From Photobacterium halotolerans DSM 18316 (GTDB taxonomy: Bacteria; Pseudomonadota; Gammaproteobacteria; Enterobacterales; Vibrionaceae): 64,000 nt of DNA. The DNA is taken from contig NZ_KE384319.1 in assembly GCF_000425165.1 (NCBI RefSeq), positions 558,001-622,000 on the forward strand. The letters are read 5' to 3'. A program made the translations under genes and the position numbers. This document shows, piece after piece, positions 36,088 through 46,935 of this stretch; the stretch's first letter is position 1; every line of letters begins with the position of its first letter. The notes under the pieces are model-generated. The model worked only from the letters and a program-made list of their open reading frames with translations, had not been told where the DNA came from and did no database searches.

Positions 36088-36640
36088 GAATCCGGGCCGG
36101 AGATATCAAACGGTCAATCACAGGAATATGCACATCTTCCACCCCGGCCAGATTGCCGTATTTCGGTGACCCGCGGTCATTTTCCAGCGGATGATGCCAG
36201 CCGAACGTGGTTTCAACAAACGTCTTTGCAAACGCATCGGAAATGCTCAGGCACCCCGCCAGCACTGTGTCCACGTAAGTCTGCATGATAGGTTGATTGG
36301 CGCAGGGAGGCGCCGGATTGGCTTTCACATACACCCAGACAGGCGCATCAAATTGCAGGATGCCATTGTGAGTGATCTGTGACGGATCCACTTCCACACG
36401 AGAATAACCCCGCTCCCGGCGATCGAAATGCGCCAGTGTGTTATCTTCCACTTTCAGCAGCACGCCGTTACAACGGCCTTCGCCCAGCGACGCGACCAAA
36501 GGCGAGATAGCATAACTGCCATCGACTTTGCCCCAATGGCGCTGCAAGCCTTCTACTACAGCCGGGACGGCCTGTCCTGTCTGCCCGGTCAGCTGGCGTG
36601 ACGCGCGATTGATTAAGCTACCGTAGCCGAAGATAAACAT
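36080..36640 (-). CDS. Gamma-glutamylcyclotransferase family protein
   Basis: A 186-residue protein of the GGCT/ChaC-like fold. The substrate-loop motif FGYGSLINRAS at residues 4-14 and the acidic residue in FDRRERGYSR (about 72-82) fit an enzyme that releases 5-oxoproline from gamma-glutamyl peptides or glutathione. It lies 52 bases after pxpC, the last 5-oxoprolinase subunit, and overlaps the Zn-ribbon gene. This placement suggests that its product feeds PxpABC. The precise substrate is inferred. Confidence 0.82.
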   Translation of the reverse strand: MFIFGYGSLINRASRQLTGQTGQAVPAVVEGLQRHWGKVDGSYAISPLVASLGEGRCNGVLLKVEDNTLAHFDRRERGYSRVEVDPSQITHNGILQFDAPVWVYVKANPAPPCANQPIMQTYVDTVLAGCLSISDAFAKTFVETTFGWHHPLENDRGSPKYGNLAGVEDVHIPVIDRLISPARIHG

Positions 36641-36692
36641 GGTTTCCTCCCTCGAAATTTACCGGATTAACGGCCTGGCCGCTCTGGGTTGC

Positions 36693-37619
36693 CTAATATG
36701 GCAACCCGAAAAAGTGCGAGAAACGCTGCCAGGCTTTTCGCAATGATACCAAATCGCCACGAATAAATCGGATGTCTTTTCCGGGTCGTGCCTGCGCCAG
36801 CCGGGGAAGATCGATTCTGGCAACACAGCCTAGCTTAGGGTAACCACCTAACGTCTGCCGGTCGTTGAGCAGCACAATCGGCTGACCATTGGGCGGGATC
36901 TGCACCGCCCCCAGCGCAATCCCTTCAGAGATAATACCCGGCGGGCCACCGAGTATGGCATTGCCTTCCAGACGGCATCCCATCCGGTCGCTCTCCGGCT
37001 TTACATGGTAATGGTTATCGAAAAACTGGTTCCGGGCCTCTGGTGAAAAATAATCCCACTGAGACGAGGCCAGCAGATGAAGTTCAATCGGCTTGTCATA
37101 ATCGGGAATGAAACGAGGCGGTACATAACGCGGACTATGGCGCACTAAGCTGGCCAGAATCGGTAACTTGTCGCCTTTTTGCAAAGGCCGCCCTTCCACG
37201 CCGCCTATCTGATTTCGCACAACGGTTGATCGGCTGCCGAGCACGCTGGGCGTGTGAATACCGCCCTGAACAGCCAGATATGCGCGCAGCCCTGAACGGG
37301 CATAGCCAAGCTGCAGCGTCTGCCCTTTTCGCATCATAAAGGTCTTCCAGGTATAAACCGGCTCGCCATCCAGACTGGCCTGCATGTCCGCCCCCGTCAG
37401 AGCACATTCAATATCGGCGTGCGCTTTAAAGCTGGCCTGGCCCAGAGTGATCTCCAGTTGCGCGCAGTCCATCGGATTGCCCAGCAGGTAATTGGCCCAG
37501 CAGTATGCATGCATGTCCGCAGCACCTCCCTGGCTCAGGCCTTGACTGGCAACGCCCAGACGCCCCGTATCCTGAACCAGTGTCAGCGTACCTGGCCGTA
37601 TTACTTCCAGTGTGGCCAT
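36693..37619 (-). CDS. pxpC: 5-oxoprolinase subunit C
   Basis: A 308-residue member of the biotin-dependent carboxyltransferase/allophanate hydrolase subunit 2 family, renamed PxpC. The start LEVIRPGTLTLVQDTGRLG and the block GGPPGIISEGIALGAVQIPP are characteristic. Together with PxpA and PxpB it hydrolyses 5-oxoproline (pyroglutamate) to glutamate with ATP. It overlaps pxpB by 19 bases. Confidence 0.94.
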   Translation of the reverse strand: MATLEVIRPGTLTLVQDTGRLGVASQGLSQGGAADMHAYCWANYLLGNPMDCAQLEITLGQASFKAHADIECALTGADMQASLDGEPVYTWKTFMMRKGQTLQLGYARSGLRAYLAVQGGIHTPSVLGSRSTVVRNQIGGVEGRPLQKGDKLPILASLVRHSPRYVPPRFIPDYDKPIELHLLASSQWDYFSPEARNQFFDNHYHVKPESDRMGCRLEGNAILGGPPGIISEGIALGAVQIPPNGQPIVLLNDRQTLGGYPKLGCVARIDLPRLAQARPGKDIRFIRGDLVSLRKAWQRFSHFFGLPY

Positions 37620-38299
37620 ATTTTACCTCCCAGCGACTTAAAGGTTGAGCGATCCACGGGCTGAAAGCGTACCTGATCGCCGACAGTGAAAGGCGTCATC
37701 GGCTCCCGTTCAGGGTTGAATAATGGCTTGGGGCAGTTACCTACGATTTGCCAGCCGCCGGGTGACTGCGCCGGATAGACGGCCGTCTGACGATCGGCTA
37801 TCCCGACACTGCCCGGCGCAAGGCTTAATCTGGGCTCGGCATGACGCGGCATGGCAATAGCTTCATCAACACTGGCGAGAAAGGCAAATCCCGGCGCAAA
37901 ACCTATGGCACACACGGTATAGGTTTGCTGGCTGTGCCGCGCAATCACCTCTTCCACGCTCAGCCCTTTGGCTTCTGCCAGAGCAATGAGATCCGGCCCG
38001 ACCTCGGGATGATAATAAACCGGCAGTTCGATCACCTTCCCCACCGCCGACACAGGCTTATCCTGCCACTGGCTGTGGCAGAGGCTGATACGCTCCCTGA
38101 GCAACCGCTCGGTAATCTGATCCGGGTGAAAATGGATCAGGATAGAAGTGTAAGAAGGTACAACCTCAATCAGCTGGTGCAGAAAATCAGCCTGGAGCTG
38201 GCTGACCAGCCTTCCTATCAAGGGGGTAAGGCTCAGATCTATCTCATCAGCCAGATGGACCATCAGGCAGGTTTCGGACACGGAATCAAAACGGATCAT
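37601..38299 (-). CDS. pxpB: 5-oxoprolinase subunit B
   Basis: A 232-residue allophanate hydrolase subunit 1 family protein. The segment CAIGFAPGFAFLASVDEAIA and the PGSVGIADRQTAVYPAQSPG loop are typical PxpB blocks. Its ATG overlaps the pxpA stop (ATGA at 38296-38299), so the three subunits are translationally coupled and probably made in equal amounts. Confidence 0.94.
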   Translation of the reverse strand: MIRFDSVSETCLMVHLADEIDLSLTPLIGRLVSQLQADFLHQLIEVVPSYTSILIHFHPDQITERLLRERISLCHSQWQDKPVSAVGKVIELPVYYHPEVGPDLIALAEAKGLSVEEVIARHSQQTYTVCAIGFAPGFAFLASVDEAIAMPRHAEPRLSLAPGSVGIADRQTAVYPAQSPGGWQIVGNCPKPLFNPEREPMTPFTVGDQVRFQPVDRSTFKSLGGKIWPHWK

Positions 38300-39036
38300 A
38301 ATGCCATCGCCTTTCTGATGTCAGCGATGGTAGCAATCGATTCCGGGTTGTCTCCGTGTACGCACAGGGTGTCGGCATGCAGAGCAAGGATCGTCCCGCT
38401 GTGTGTGGTCACTGTGCCTGAAGCCAGCTCCATGGCCTGCTGCTTAATTCTGGCCGGATCATGATGCACGGCCCCCGGCTGGCTGCGCGCGACCAGATTG
38501 CCTGCCTGATCGTATGCCCGGTCGGCAAAGGCTTCGAACAGCAAGGGCACACCGAATACCTGCGCAGCGGTTTCGGTCTCGCGGTTATCAGCCCTGGCCA
38601 GCACCATCAGACTCAGCGGTGATGACCGCAGGCGGTTCATGGCGGCGAGCGCCTGCAGAATGGCGTTCAACACCTCAGGTTTGGCCATCATGTCATGATA
38701 AAGCGCGCCGTGCGGTTTGACATAAGACACGCTGGTGCCATGCAACTGGCAGACAGCGTCAAGGGCGCCGGTCTGGTAGGCCACCAGATGGGTGATGGCC
38801 GCCGGACTGTGCGGAATACTGCGCCGGCCAAACCCCGGCTTATCGTCGTAACCCGGGTGCGCACCTACCGCCACCTGATGCGCCACCGCACAGGCCACGG
38901 TATCAGACATTATATCCGGATCAGAAGCATGGAAGCCGCAGGCAATGTTTGCCATATCCACCCAGGGCATGACCGCCTTGTCATCACCCATTTGCCAGCT
39001 TCCGTAACTTTCACCCATATCACAGTTCAGTTTCAT
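38296..39036 (-). CDS. pxpA: 5-oxoprolinase subunit A (LamB/YcsF family)
   Basis: A 246-residue LamB/YcsF protein. MKLNCDMGESYGSWQMGDD is the family start, and NIACGFHASDP, GAHPGYDD and KPHGALYHDM carry the conserved His and Asp residues. ATG 39036 has AAGGA just upstream and is preferred to 39051. First gene of the operon pxpA-pxpB-pxpC-cyclotransferase-Zn ribbon. Confidence 0.95.
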   Translation of the reverse strand: MKLNCDMGESYGSWQMGDDKAVMPWVDMANIACGFHASDPDIMSDTVACAVAHQVAVGAHPGYDDKPGFGRRSIPHSPAAITHLVAYQTGALDAVCQLHGTSVSYVKPHGALYHDMMAKPEVLNAILQALAAMNRLRSSPLSLMVLARADNRETETAAQVFGVPLLFEAFADRAYDQAGNLVARSQPGAVHHDPARIKQQAMELASGTVTTHSGTILALHADTLCVHGDNPESIATIADIRKAMAL

Positions 39037-39113
39037 GCGAATCCTTAGCACTCGTTCATGTCATCATCCTACCTGATTAAATTATAACGAGTTTGTCAAA
39101 GATTCACCGCCAT

Positions 39114-41300
39114 TCACCCATTTGTTCTGTGACCCGGCAACCGATCAGGCACACGACTGACATCTGCGCCTGAACTGACTTCGAACCTGTCCGCCATCTG
39201 GCGCAACCGGGAAATGGCATTCTGAACCAGCACGGTACGGCGACTGAGCTGTTGTGATGAGCGGGTCAGCAGCTCAGTAGAATGCTGAGCGGCCTGTGCC
39301 GTGTCGTGATGGCGCTCGCTGTTGCCTGCCAGCTGGTTGATCACCTCAAACATGGCTTCAACCGCCTGCCGCATCTGCTGGTTGCGCGCTCCGGCATCAA
39401 TCACGACTGTGCTCTGCTCCACATCCCGGATACCCTGCTCCATCGATTGCACGGCCACAGCCGATTCAAGGCGCAGTTTCTCCATTAACGAACCGATATG
39501 GTTGGCCGCCTCTGAGGTGCGGCTTGCCAACTGGCGCACTTCATCCGCCACCACAGAAAAGCCCCGGCCATGATCGCCGGCCCTCGCCGCTTCAATCGCC
39601 GCATTCAGAGCCAGCAGATTGGTCTGCGCCGTGATATCGGTGATCAGTTTTACGATATCGCCAATCTGGCTCATTTCATTGTTCACCCCATTCACACTCT
39701 GTGCTGAACGCTCGACAACGCCTTTGATATTGTTGGTATTGGCTAACGCCTGCTGGTACTCCTGCTCCGCTTCCACCACCACCAGGTGCATGACATCCTG
39801 CATCTGATGCGCCGACACAGATGCAGAGCTGATATCGCTCTGCTGGCTACCGGCAAGATTCAACATCGCTGCAATCGCGCTTGAGGTGTCATTCGCCGCG
39901 CCGTCCATCCGCTCACAACGGCGAAGCATGGACTCACTCACTTCCCGGACTTCGTTTGCCGCGTGTATCATTTCACTGATCACCCCGTCCAGATTGTCGA
40001 TGAAGCTGTTGATCCAGCGCCCCATCTCACCGGTTTCATCGGGTTTAAAGCGCTCGGCATTCAATCGCTGCTGAAGATTTCCGTCGCCTTCCGCAAGCGC
40101 CTGAATCACTGACGTCATTTCCTGCATTTGCTTCACCAGCGGGCCAGAAGCCGTCAGGCGAAATACCAGTAAACTCAGCAAGGCGGTCAGTGCGCCCAGA
40201 CCCGCCTGAGCAAAGGGGCCCAGCCCCTGAGTCACGCTCATCAGCATAGGGAAGAAAATCGCGGCCGCGCTGCACATCAAAAAGGTTTTGCTGAGACGGT
40301 AATGCAAAGACCGGTGACGATACACTTCCTCCAGGTCCGCTTCGCACATCATACCCCAGCGATCCGGCGAGCCCGGCAGCTGAAAGGTCACCCCTTTGCC
40401 AATCACAGGAATGTGGCGATAGTCTGAATAACCGGGATAGGACACGAACAGGTTTTGCCCGTGCCGGATGGTTTCCCTGACCCCCGGATGCAGCTCTCCG
40501 GTGGCCGGATCGGTAAAGCGGATCTCAAACTCAGTATGGCGGTTGACCTTAACCGTGCCGTACTGGGTATGAATACCGGATTTCAGGTTTTCGCCGTGGG
40601 AAAAGGTATCGTCTTCAAAACGTGAGCGTGACAGCGCCGTGCCCGGCAGCAATTGCGGATCAAACGCAGAGTTCACCATAAAAATATAGTTATCACCCGA
40701 TTCAGGATAGATGTGCCCGGCTTCGCGCTGAATTAAATCACTGATGACATCATTGGGCAGCCTGGCGCATAAACACTCCTGAACCTCAGTGCTGCCGTCT
40801 GCCAGCGTGACAGTTACCGGCTGATAGAACATCAGGGTCACCGCATCATGAAATGAGGAGGTGGTGCGGCCCAGCCGCTCTGTGACCGGATCAACATAAG
40901 GGCCGTGCAGAAAACGCGCCCTGAGCCCGTTCTGCAGTGCTTTCTGCACCACCAGCGTTTTCCCTTTGTGGCTCTGATGGGTCGAGGTGCTGACAAGGCC
41001 ATGGCTGTCAGTGATAAACAACTCAGAGAAGTGCGCCGCCCGTCCTCTGAGCCTGCGCAACGCGTCATCACGTTCTTCCTCGGGTTTAGTGGCCAGGTAC
41101 AAGGCCGCATCCTGCAAGAACAGCCATTGGTTCTCCACCCAGGTTTCTAAAATTCTCACCCGTGTCAGTGCCACACTGGTGAAGGTTTGTTGCAAATCAT
41201 CCTGCCGCTTGCGATTGAGCCAGCAAGCCCGTCGCATTGCCAGTTTTCCCGTACGCCCCCAAACGGGTAACCAATGTTTTTCCTGAGCGGACAAATCCAT
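39114..41300 (-). CDS. Methyl-accepting chemotaxis protein with an apparently cytoplasmic sensor domain
   Basis: A 728-residue chemoreceptor. It has no hydrophobic segment at the N-terminus; a sensor-like region (about 40-335, with [14 protein letters not shown] and [17 protein letters not shown]/Cache-like) comes first. Two membrane helices follow at about 345-390 ([20 protein letters not shown] and [20 protein letters not shown]), then a HAMP-like linker and the signalling domain with [20 protein letters not shown]. This order would leave the sensor in the cytoplasm, unlike classical receptors. ATG 41300 is chosen with GGGAG upstream. Ligand unknown. Confidence 0.85.
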   Translation of the reverse strand: MDLSAQEKHWLPVWGRTGKLAMRRACWLNRKRQDDLQQTFTSVALTRVRILETWVENQWLFLQDAALYLATKPEEERDDALRRLRGRAAHFSELFITDSHGLVSTSTHQSHKGKTLVVQKALQNGLRARFLHGPYVDPVTERLGRTTSSFHDAVTLMFYQPVTVTLADGSTEVQECLCARLPNDVISDLIQREAGHIYPESGDNYIFMVNSAFDPQLLPGTALSRSRFEDDTFSHGENLKSGIHTQYGTVKVNRHTEFEIRFTDPATGELHPGVRETIRHGQNLFVSYPGYSDYRHIPVIGKGVTFQLPGSPDRWGMMCEADLEEVYRHRSLHYRLSKTFLMCSAAAIFFPMLMSVTQGLGPFAQAGLGALTALLSLLVFRLTASGPLVKQMQEMTSVIQALAEGDGNLQQRLNAERFKPDETGEMGRWINSFIDNLDGVISEMIHAANEVREVSESMLRRCERMDGAANDTSSAIAAMLNLAGSQQSDISSASVSAHQMQDVMHLVVVEAEQEYQQALANTNNIKGVVERSAQSVNGVNNEMSQIGDIVKLITDITAQTNLLALNAAIEAARAGDHGRGFSVVADEVRQLASRTSEAANHIGSLMEKLRLESAVAVQSMEQGIRDVEQSTVVIDAGARNQQMRQAVEAMFEVINQLAGNSERHHDTAQAAQHSTELLTRSSQQLSRRTVLVQNAISRLRQMADRFEVSSGADVSRVPDRLPGHRTNG

Positions 41301-41586
41301 TGTGCAAACTCCCTGCATCTCGCATTTTATGTGTCGTGTGTGTCGTCACTTATTGTTTTATATCGACTTACTGCAATTTCAGTGCCACTGAAATCGATTG
41401 TCACAGACGGGAAATGCTCAATATTCCCACAACTCACGCACCAATAAGGTTCAACAAGGAAAAACCTGCATCTTTAGGGTGCAATACCATGATTTTATGG
41501 TGGAACCAAAAAGATTGTAGAAATAGAAAGGCAGACTCACTGAGTCTGCCTCTGGTCTTACACAGGTTAAGAGAAATGTGTGCCTG

Positions 41587-42312
41587 CTAGAGAATTTTTG
41601 ACAGGAACTGGGCCAGCCGGGGGTGCTTGGGCGCATCAAAAAAATTCTCGGGCGAATCACTGACCAGCAACTCACCGTCTTCCATAAACAGCACCCGATC
41701 GGCCACTTCACGGGCAAAGCCCATTTCGTGTGTCACCACCACCATGGTCATGCCTTCTGCAGCCAGATCTTTCATCACATCCAACACCTCACCAACCATT
41801 TCGGGGTCGAGCGCGGAGGTGGGTTCGTCGAACAGCATCACATCCGGCTGCATAGCCAGAGCCCGGGCAATGGCAACCCGCTGCTGCTGGCCGCCGGATA
41901 ACTGCGACGGATAGACATTCATTTTATCCGCCAGGCCGACCCGCCTGAGCAGTTTTTCGGCTTCCGGTTCGATATCCGCTTTCGTGCGTCCCCTGACTTT
42001 CTGCGGTGCCAGCATCACATTGCCTTTCACCGTTTTATGGGGAAACAGGTTAAACGACTGAAAGACCATGCCAACGTTGGCACGCAATTCGTTGATATTG
42101 GTGCTTTTGGCATACATGTCCATGCCATCAATCTGAATCTGCCCTGAGGTGATCACTTCCAGCTGGTTCAGCGTGCGCAGAAACGTGGATTTACCCGAGC
42201 CAGACGGCCCGATGATGACCACGACCTCACCACGTTTCACCGTTGCACTGACATCTTTCAGTGCATGGCACAGATTGGGGTAAATTTTATTGACCTTGTC
42301 GGCGACTATCAT
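41587..42312 (-). CDS. Polar amino-acid ABC transporter ATP-binding protein
   Basis: A 241-residue ATPase of the GlnQ/HisP group. Walker [10 protein letters not shown], signature [14 protein letters not shown], Walker [15 protein letters not shown] and the switch His in [10 protein letters not shown] are all present. It energises the permease and binding protein encoded just upstream; ATG 42312 lies 20 bases after the permease stop, with AGGG before it. Last gene of the three-gene importer operon. Confidence 0.93.
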   Translation of the reverse strand: MIVADKVNKIYPNLCHALKDVSATVKRGEVVVIIGPSGSGKSTFLRTLNQLEVITSGQIQIDGMDMYAKSTNINELRANVGMVFQSFNLFPHKTVKGNVMLAPQKVRGRTKADIEPEAEKLLRRVGLADKMNVYPSQLSGGQQQRVAIARALAMQPDVMLFDEPTSALDPEMVGEVLDVMKDLAAEGMTMVVVTHEMGFAREVADRVLFMEDGELLVSDSPENFFDAPKHPRLAQFLSKIL

Positions 42313-42331
42313 GTCGTCGCCCTGATATGTA

Positions 42332-43279
42332 TTAGTCACTGCTCGCCAACCTCTTCTCAATTCGCTGTACGGCCCACGACAGGCTGGTCGTCAGGAGCAG
42401 ATACAGCCCTGCCACCACAAACCACACCTCGAACGTGGCGAAACTGCCGCTGATGACCTCGCGGCCGGCCTTGGTCAAATCGGTAATAGAGATCACCGAT
42501 ACCAGAGAGGAGTCTTTGATCAGCGTAATCAGCTGGCCCGCCATCGGCGGCAGCGTGCGTTTAAAAGCCTGTGGCAGGATGACATACATCATCGCCTTGG
42601 GGTAACTCATGCCCAGTGAACGGGCCGCTTCCATCTGCCCTGGCGGGATCGACTGAATACCGGCGCGGATAATTTCCGCAATGTAAGCGCCGGTGAAAAT
42701 GGACAGTGCCACCACACCCGCGGTAAAACGCTCCAGATCGAAAATCGTGCCCAGGAAAAAGTACACGATGAAAATTTGTACCAGTAACGGTGTGCCACGG
42801 ATAATTTCGACGTACAGGAAAGCCAGATTTTTGGTTACAGGGTTATGCGATATCCGCATCAATCCGGCCATCAGGCCCAGAATAATGGCGAAGAACAGTG
42901 AGAGCACCGAGATTTTCAGGGTCACCCACAAGCCCAGCGTGACCGGACCGATCGTCCACTGATCGCTGCTTGCCACCACATCGCCTTCAAAAACCAGATC
43001 GCCCTGCTGCACCCGGCGGGTATCATAAGCGGGGATCTGCTGAGGCACATTACTGTAGTCAAGGTTGATGGTAATTGAGTTGTCAGCGTTAATCTGCACC
43101 GTACCATCACCCTGCGCCCTGAACTCTTTAGGGGTGGTATCCACAATAAATGGCAAGACACGGTGCCATTGCCAGTTGTAATTGATGCTTTGCGAAGCCT
43201 GGTACAGCCCCGTCATCAGCAGCGCCAGGATGACAACAAAGACAGTTTGCCAGAGCCACCGGTTAGACGTCCTAATCAT
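42332..43279 (-). CDS. Polar amino-acid ABC transporter permease
   Basis: A 315-residue inner-membrane permease. A first helix (about 7-25) is followed by an uncommonly long extracytoplasmic segment (about 30-110), then the usual BPD_transp_1 domain with about five helices and the EAA loop [20 protein letters not shown]. The long insertion is shared with some marine amino-acid permeases. A single permease gene suggests a homodimer. Start at ATG 43279 with GGAAGAAG in front. Confidence 0.9.
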   Translation of the reverse strand: MIRTSNRWLWQTVFVVILALLMTGLYQASQSINYNWQWHRVLPFIVDTTPKEFRAQGDGTVQINADNSITINLDYSNVPQQIPAYDTRRVQQGDLVFEGDVVASSDQWTIGPVTLGLWVTLKISVLSLFFAIILGLMAGLMRISHNPVTKNLAFLYVEIIRGTPLLVQIFIVYFFLGTIFDLERFTAGVVALSIFTGAYIAEIIRAGIQSIPPGQMEAARSLGMSYPKAMMYVILPQAFKRTLPPMAGQLITLIKDSSLVSVISITDLTKAGREVISGSFATFEVWFVVAGLYLLLTTSLSWAVQRIEKRLASSD

Positions 43280-43358
43280 ATACTTCTTCCTTAGGCGTGT
43301 CGGAATGAGAAAACAGCGGGAACGCACGGCTGGCTCAGCGGCCAGCCGTTATCAGGGT

Positions 43359-44162
43359 TTATTGCACCTGGCTCAGCCAGCTGTTGTCTTTAAACCATTT
43401 GTCGTAGATTCGCTCGTAGGTTCCGTCGCCTTTGATCTGGCGCAGGAAGTTATTGAGGAAGTTCAGCATATCCATATCGCCCTGGGCGACCGCCCAGCCT
43501 AATGGCTCATAGGTGAATGGCTGCTCAAGGTGAACCACTTTGCCTGTGTTCTGCGAGGCATAAATGGCGTTAAACGGCATGTCGTAAATAAAAGCATCCG
43601 CTTTGCCGTTTGCCACTTCCAGCACGGCATCAGACTGGGTTTCAAACACATTGAGCTTCGCTTTGCTGATCATGCGCTTGATCGCTTGCTCACCTGTGGT
43701 GCCAAGCTTAGTCGCAATGGTGTATTTGCTGTCGTTCAGATCTTTGTAGCTTTTGATCTTACCTTCAAGCTCAGGATTGAGCAGAATAGTCTGACCCACA
43801 ATGATGTAAGGTTCTGCGAAGTTTACCCGCATATTACGTTGCGCGTTGATGGTCATACCCGCATTGATGATGTGACACTTACCGGTCAGAAGAGTAGGAA
43901 TAATACCGTCCCAGGCTGTGTTGACCGGCACATATTTCACCCCCATCTGGCGGGCCATCATTTTACCGATATCAATATCAAAACCAACAAAAGAGCCGTT
44001 TTTGCTTTTCATTTCAAACGGCATATAACCTGCGTCAAAACACACACGAAGTTCGCCGGTTTTAACAATATCATCCATTACCGGGCCAGCGGTGGCAGAC
44101 ACTGACGTGCCTAACAATGCACAGGCTGCCACAACACGGCTTACGAATTTACGCATAGACAT
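43359..44162 (-). CDS. Polar amino-acid ABC transporter substrate-binding protein
   Basis: A 267-residue periplasmic binding protein (SBP_bac_3 family). Signal peptide at the N-terminus (VSRVVAACALLGTSVSATAG), then the ligand-site blocks RVCFDAGYMPFEMKSKNGSF and TINAQRNMRVNFAEPY. It captures an amino acid for the downstream permease and ATPase. The exact ligand is not readable. ATG 44162 or 44156 may be used; upstream residues of the longer frame are not part of the signal. Confidence 0.92.
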   Translation of the reverse strand: MSMRKFVSRVVAACALLGTSVSATAGPVMDDIVKTGELRVCFDAGYMPFEMKSKNGSFVGFDIDIGKMMARQMGVKYVPVNTAWDGIIPTLLTGKCHIINAGMTINAQRNMRVNFAEPYIIVGQTILLNPELEGKIKSYKDLNDSKYTIATKLGTTGEQAIKRMISKAKLNVFETQSDAVLEVANGKADAFIYDMPFNAIYASQNTGKVVHLEQPFTYEPLGWAVAQGDMDMLNFLNNFLRQIKGDGTYERIYDKWFKDNSWLSQVQ

Positions 44163-44502
44163 CCTTGTATCCTTATCGTTATCAAAATGCTGATGTATCG
44201 AACTGATACGAGGATGGTTATAGCAAATTAAATCTTGCAAACTCAATTGAGATTGAACAGAAAACAATCAGGATAAAATTCAGCCTTAAGTCGATTGACG
44301 GCATAAATAAACACTATCTACGCATTAATCAGCACTAAATTAAGGTCAGCGCCTTAGTAAGCAGCACAGATTGCGGAAGTCACAGCCAATTACAATGGAT
44401 GATATTTTAGTCGATTATTTGACAGTGGGCTCATTATTAACAAATTTAACACCACAGATAACAGGAGAACCTACCGATATAACAGACAGATAAGCAAAAA
44501 AA

Positions 44503-45000
44503 TTATAAATCCAGATATGTGACACACAGTTCATTAATATCAATGCTGTCAGGCATTTCATTCAGTGTTTTAGCCACTGCCCTGTCCTGTATGCCTTCAA
44601 TAACACGCAGGCCTGAACCTTCGTCCGCCCGCAGCGCATTCACGCTGTCATCACTTAAAAACAGCAGCCATAAAATCCCGTAGAATGTGTGAATACGACT
44701 GACATCTTCTCTGGCATACACCTCTTTACCTTTAGCTTCGATCGTGACTTTACTGTTCACTTCAGACAACCAGTAGGTCGGAAATAATCCTAAGGTGTAA
44801 GTCGAAATAATACCGGAAATGTTTTCATCCGCGTAGTCATTCACCGCATCGGTATATACTTTCATTTCATAATAGGCTGGCGTATACCGGCATTGATCAA
44901 GATAGGTATCAACAACGACATCTTCCAGATCGCCTCCCACATATCCGGCACAACCCTGAAGCATAAACAAAGTAATGAGGCTGGACAGTGCCTTTTTCAT
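44503..45000 (-). CDS. Hypothetical lipoprotein
   Basis: A 165-residue protein with a lipoprotein signal: KKALSSLITLFMLQGCAGYV, lipobox LQGC with the modified Cys at about residue 17. The mature part has no recognisable domain; a hydrophobic stretch (NISGIISTYTLGLFPTYWLS) and FYGILWLLFL suggest contact with a membrane. An alternative in-frame ATG lies at 45006. Function unknown; monocistronic. Confidence 0.75.
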   Translation of the reverse strand: MKKALSSLITLFMLQGCAGYVGGDLEDVVVDTYLDQCRYTPAYYEMKVYTDAVNDYADENISGIISTYTLGLFPTYWLSEVNSKVTIEAKGKEVYAREDVSRIHTFYGILWLLFLSDDSVNALRADEGSGLRVIEGIQDRAVAKTLNEMPDSIDINELCVTYLDL

Positions 45001-45109
45001 ATTCACTCTTCCGAAACAGAAGCCGGGTCAGCAGATAAAAGTGTGTTGCATAGCTTAACGATAGTTAAGAGCAGTGCAAATTGAAGCAAATATACTGGGA
45101 GGCCGCTCA

Positions 45110-45170
45110 AAAAAAGCCGCATAACAAAAATGTCCGACATTCGGGACGCACATCTTGCTGCGGCTTTTTT
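45110..45170 (-). terminator. Long-armed terminator downstream of efpL
   Basis: AAAAAAGCCGCA (45110-45121) pairs exactly with TGCGGCTTTTTT (45159-45170), enclosing a smaller hairpin around TGTCCGACATTCGGGACG. It lies 18 bases after the efpL stop; the A/T tails make it usable in both directions. Confidence 0.8.
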
Positions 45171-45188
45171 CCAACAATGCAGAGAAAC

Positions 45189-45761
45189 TTACTTCTCTAC
45201 ACGGTTCATATATTTGTGTTCCAGTGTATTCACACGAATGCGATCACCGGTAGCAATATATTCTGGCACCTGTACCGATAAACCTGTGCTCAGCACAGCA
45301 GGTTTTGTGCGGGCGCTGGCAGAGGCTCCTTTGATTGAAGGATCAGTTTCTACAATTTCCAGATCAACTGTAGACGGCAATTCCAGCGCAACCGGCGCAC
45401 CATTAACCACCAGCACATGCAGTCCCTGAATATCTTCAGTAATGAACAGCAACTCTTCTTCAATCACATCTTTGTGGAAGTGATACGGGGTGTAATCCTC
45501 ATTGTCCATGAAGATATACTCTTCACCGTCAATGTAAGAGAAAGAGGCGGCATGGCGACTAAAGTCTGCCAGTGTGATGATGTCATCGGCTTTGAAGCTC
45601 ACATCCGCTTTCGCGTTGGTTGCCACATCATACATACGCATGCGGTAAAGGCTGTTACCGGCGCGGCCACTTGGTGTTAGCTTGTTGATTTCTTTAACAA
45701 AATACACCTTACCTTCGTGTTCAATCGCTGCAGACTTTTTAATATCACTTGCCTTAGGCAT
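45189..45761 (-). CDS. efpL: Elongation factor P-like protein EfpL (YeiP)
   Basis: A 190-residue EF-P paralogue. It begins [20 protein letters not shown] and has [13 protein letters not shown] with Arg at position 33, as in E. coli YeiP, in place of the modified Lys of EF-P. The C-terminal block [20 protein letters not shown] is shared with all EF-P proteins. EfpL helps ribosomes through poly-proline and related stall sites. ATG 45761 is chosen: it sits 9 bases after GGAG, while ATG 45767 is too close. Confidence 0.95.
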   Translation of the reverse strand: MPKASDIKKSAAIEHEGKVYFVKEINKLTPSGRAGNSLYRMRMYDVATNAKADVSFKADDIITLADFSRHAASFSYIDGEEYIFMDNEDYTPYHFHKDVIEEELLFITEDIQGLHVLVVNGAPVALELPSTVDLEIVETDPSIKGASASARTKPAVLSTGLSVQVPEYIATGDRIRVNTLEHKYMNRVEK

Positions 45762-45864
45762 AGTCATAAACTCCAGATAGACATTTGTCGCGAGAAAATA
45801 GCACGAAACGGCATGAAGACAAGTAGGCAACGCAGAAAAAAGAGCGGCTTTTCAAAGAAAAATA

Positions 45865-45895
45865 GCCGCTTTGCCTGAGGAGAAAGCAAAGCGGC
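45865..45895 (-). terminator. Terminator of the alcohol dehydrogenase gene
   Basis: GCCGCTTTGC (45865-45874) pairs with GCAAAGCGGC (45886-45895). On the minus strand it is followed by TATTTTTCTTT, a suitable T-rich tail, 27 bases after the stop. Confidence 0.85.
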
Positions 45896-45921
45896 CGGTT
45901 AACCCGGTTATAACTGGGCGC

Positions 45922-46935
45922 TTACGCCAGATTCATCACAATCCGGCCTGTAATTTCCCCTTTGATCATCTCATCGAAAATCTCGTTAATGTCTTCCAGC
46001 GCTTTCACTTCAGTAATGGCTTTCACCTTGCCTTCCGCGGCAAATTGCAGGCATTCCTGTAAGTCCTGACGCGTACCGACAATCGAGCCAATCACTTTAA
46101 TACCGTTCAGTACGGTATCAAAGATAGGTATCGGCATGTCTTCCGGCGGCAAGCCCACCAGCACACAGCTGCCACCACGCCGCACCGAGCGGTAAGTCTC
46201 TTCAAACGCAGGCTTGGACACTGCCGTACACACGACACCATGCGCGCCACCCACCAGCCGGTGAATCGCTTCTGACGGTTTTTCTTGCATGAAATCGATA
46301 CAGTGCACAGCGCCCAGTTCTTTCGCCAGGGCCATTTTCTCGGCGCCGGTATCCACCGCGATGACGTTCATTCCCATGGCTTTGGCATACTGCACCGCCA
46401 AATGGCCCAAACCACCTACACCGATAATGGCGACCCACTGGCCCGGTTTGACCTCTGTCACTTTCAGCGCTTTGTAGGTAGTCACCCCCGCGCAGAACAA
46501 AGGCGCGGCATCAACATAAGACAGCCCGTCCGGAATTTTCACCACATACTCACCATGAGCCAGGCAGTACTCGGCATAGCCGCCATCGACAGAATAACCG
46601 GCATTTTGCTGATCCAGGCATAAGGTTTCGCGGCCGGACAAACAATACTCACAATGACCGCACGCCGAATACAGCCAGGGCACACCCACCCGGTCACCTA
46701 TCTTGAGATGATGGATTTCGCTGCCCACCTGGACAATTTCGCCGACCCCTTCATGGCCAGGCACCAGAGGCATTTTGGGTTTCACCGGCCAGTCGCCGTG
46801 ACAAGCATGTAAATCGGTATGACACACCCCACAGGCATGAATTTTCACCAGTATGTCCCGGGGTTTGACAGCAGGCAGGGGAATATCTTTGATTTCCAGT
46901 TTCCCTTTGAATTCATTCACAACAGCGGCTTTCAT
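45922..46935 (-). CDS. adhP: Zinc-dependent alcohol dehydrogenase
   Basis: A 337-residue medium-chain dehydrogenase. Catalytic-zinc ligands are in [16 protein letters not shown] and [13 protein letters not shown]; structural zinc in [15 protein letters not shown]; the NAD-binding turn is [17 protein letters not shown]. It resembles ethanol-preferring AdhP, which interconverts primary alcohols and aldehydes with NAD. Monocistronic, divergent from the EamA gene. Confidence 0.9.
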   Translation of the reverse strand: MKAAVVNEFKGKLEIKDIPLPAVKPRDILVKIHACGVCHTDLHACHGDWPVKPKMPLVPGHEGVGEIVQVGSEIHHLKIGDRVGVPWLYSACGHCEYCLSGRETLCLDQQNAGYSVDGGYAEYCLAHGEYVVKIPDGLSYVDAAPLFCAGVTTYKALKVTEVKPGQWVAIIGVGGLGHLAVQYAKAMGMNVIAVDTGAEKMALAKELGAVHCIDFMQEKPSEAIHRLVGGAHGVVCTAVSKPAFEETYRSVRRGGSCVLVGLPPEDMPIPIFDTVLNGIKVIGSIVGTRQDLQECLQFAAEGKVKAITEVKALEDINEIFDEMIKGEITGRIVMNLA

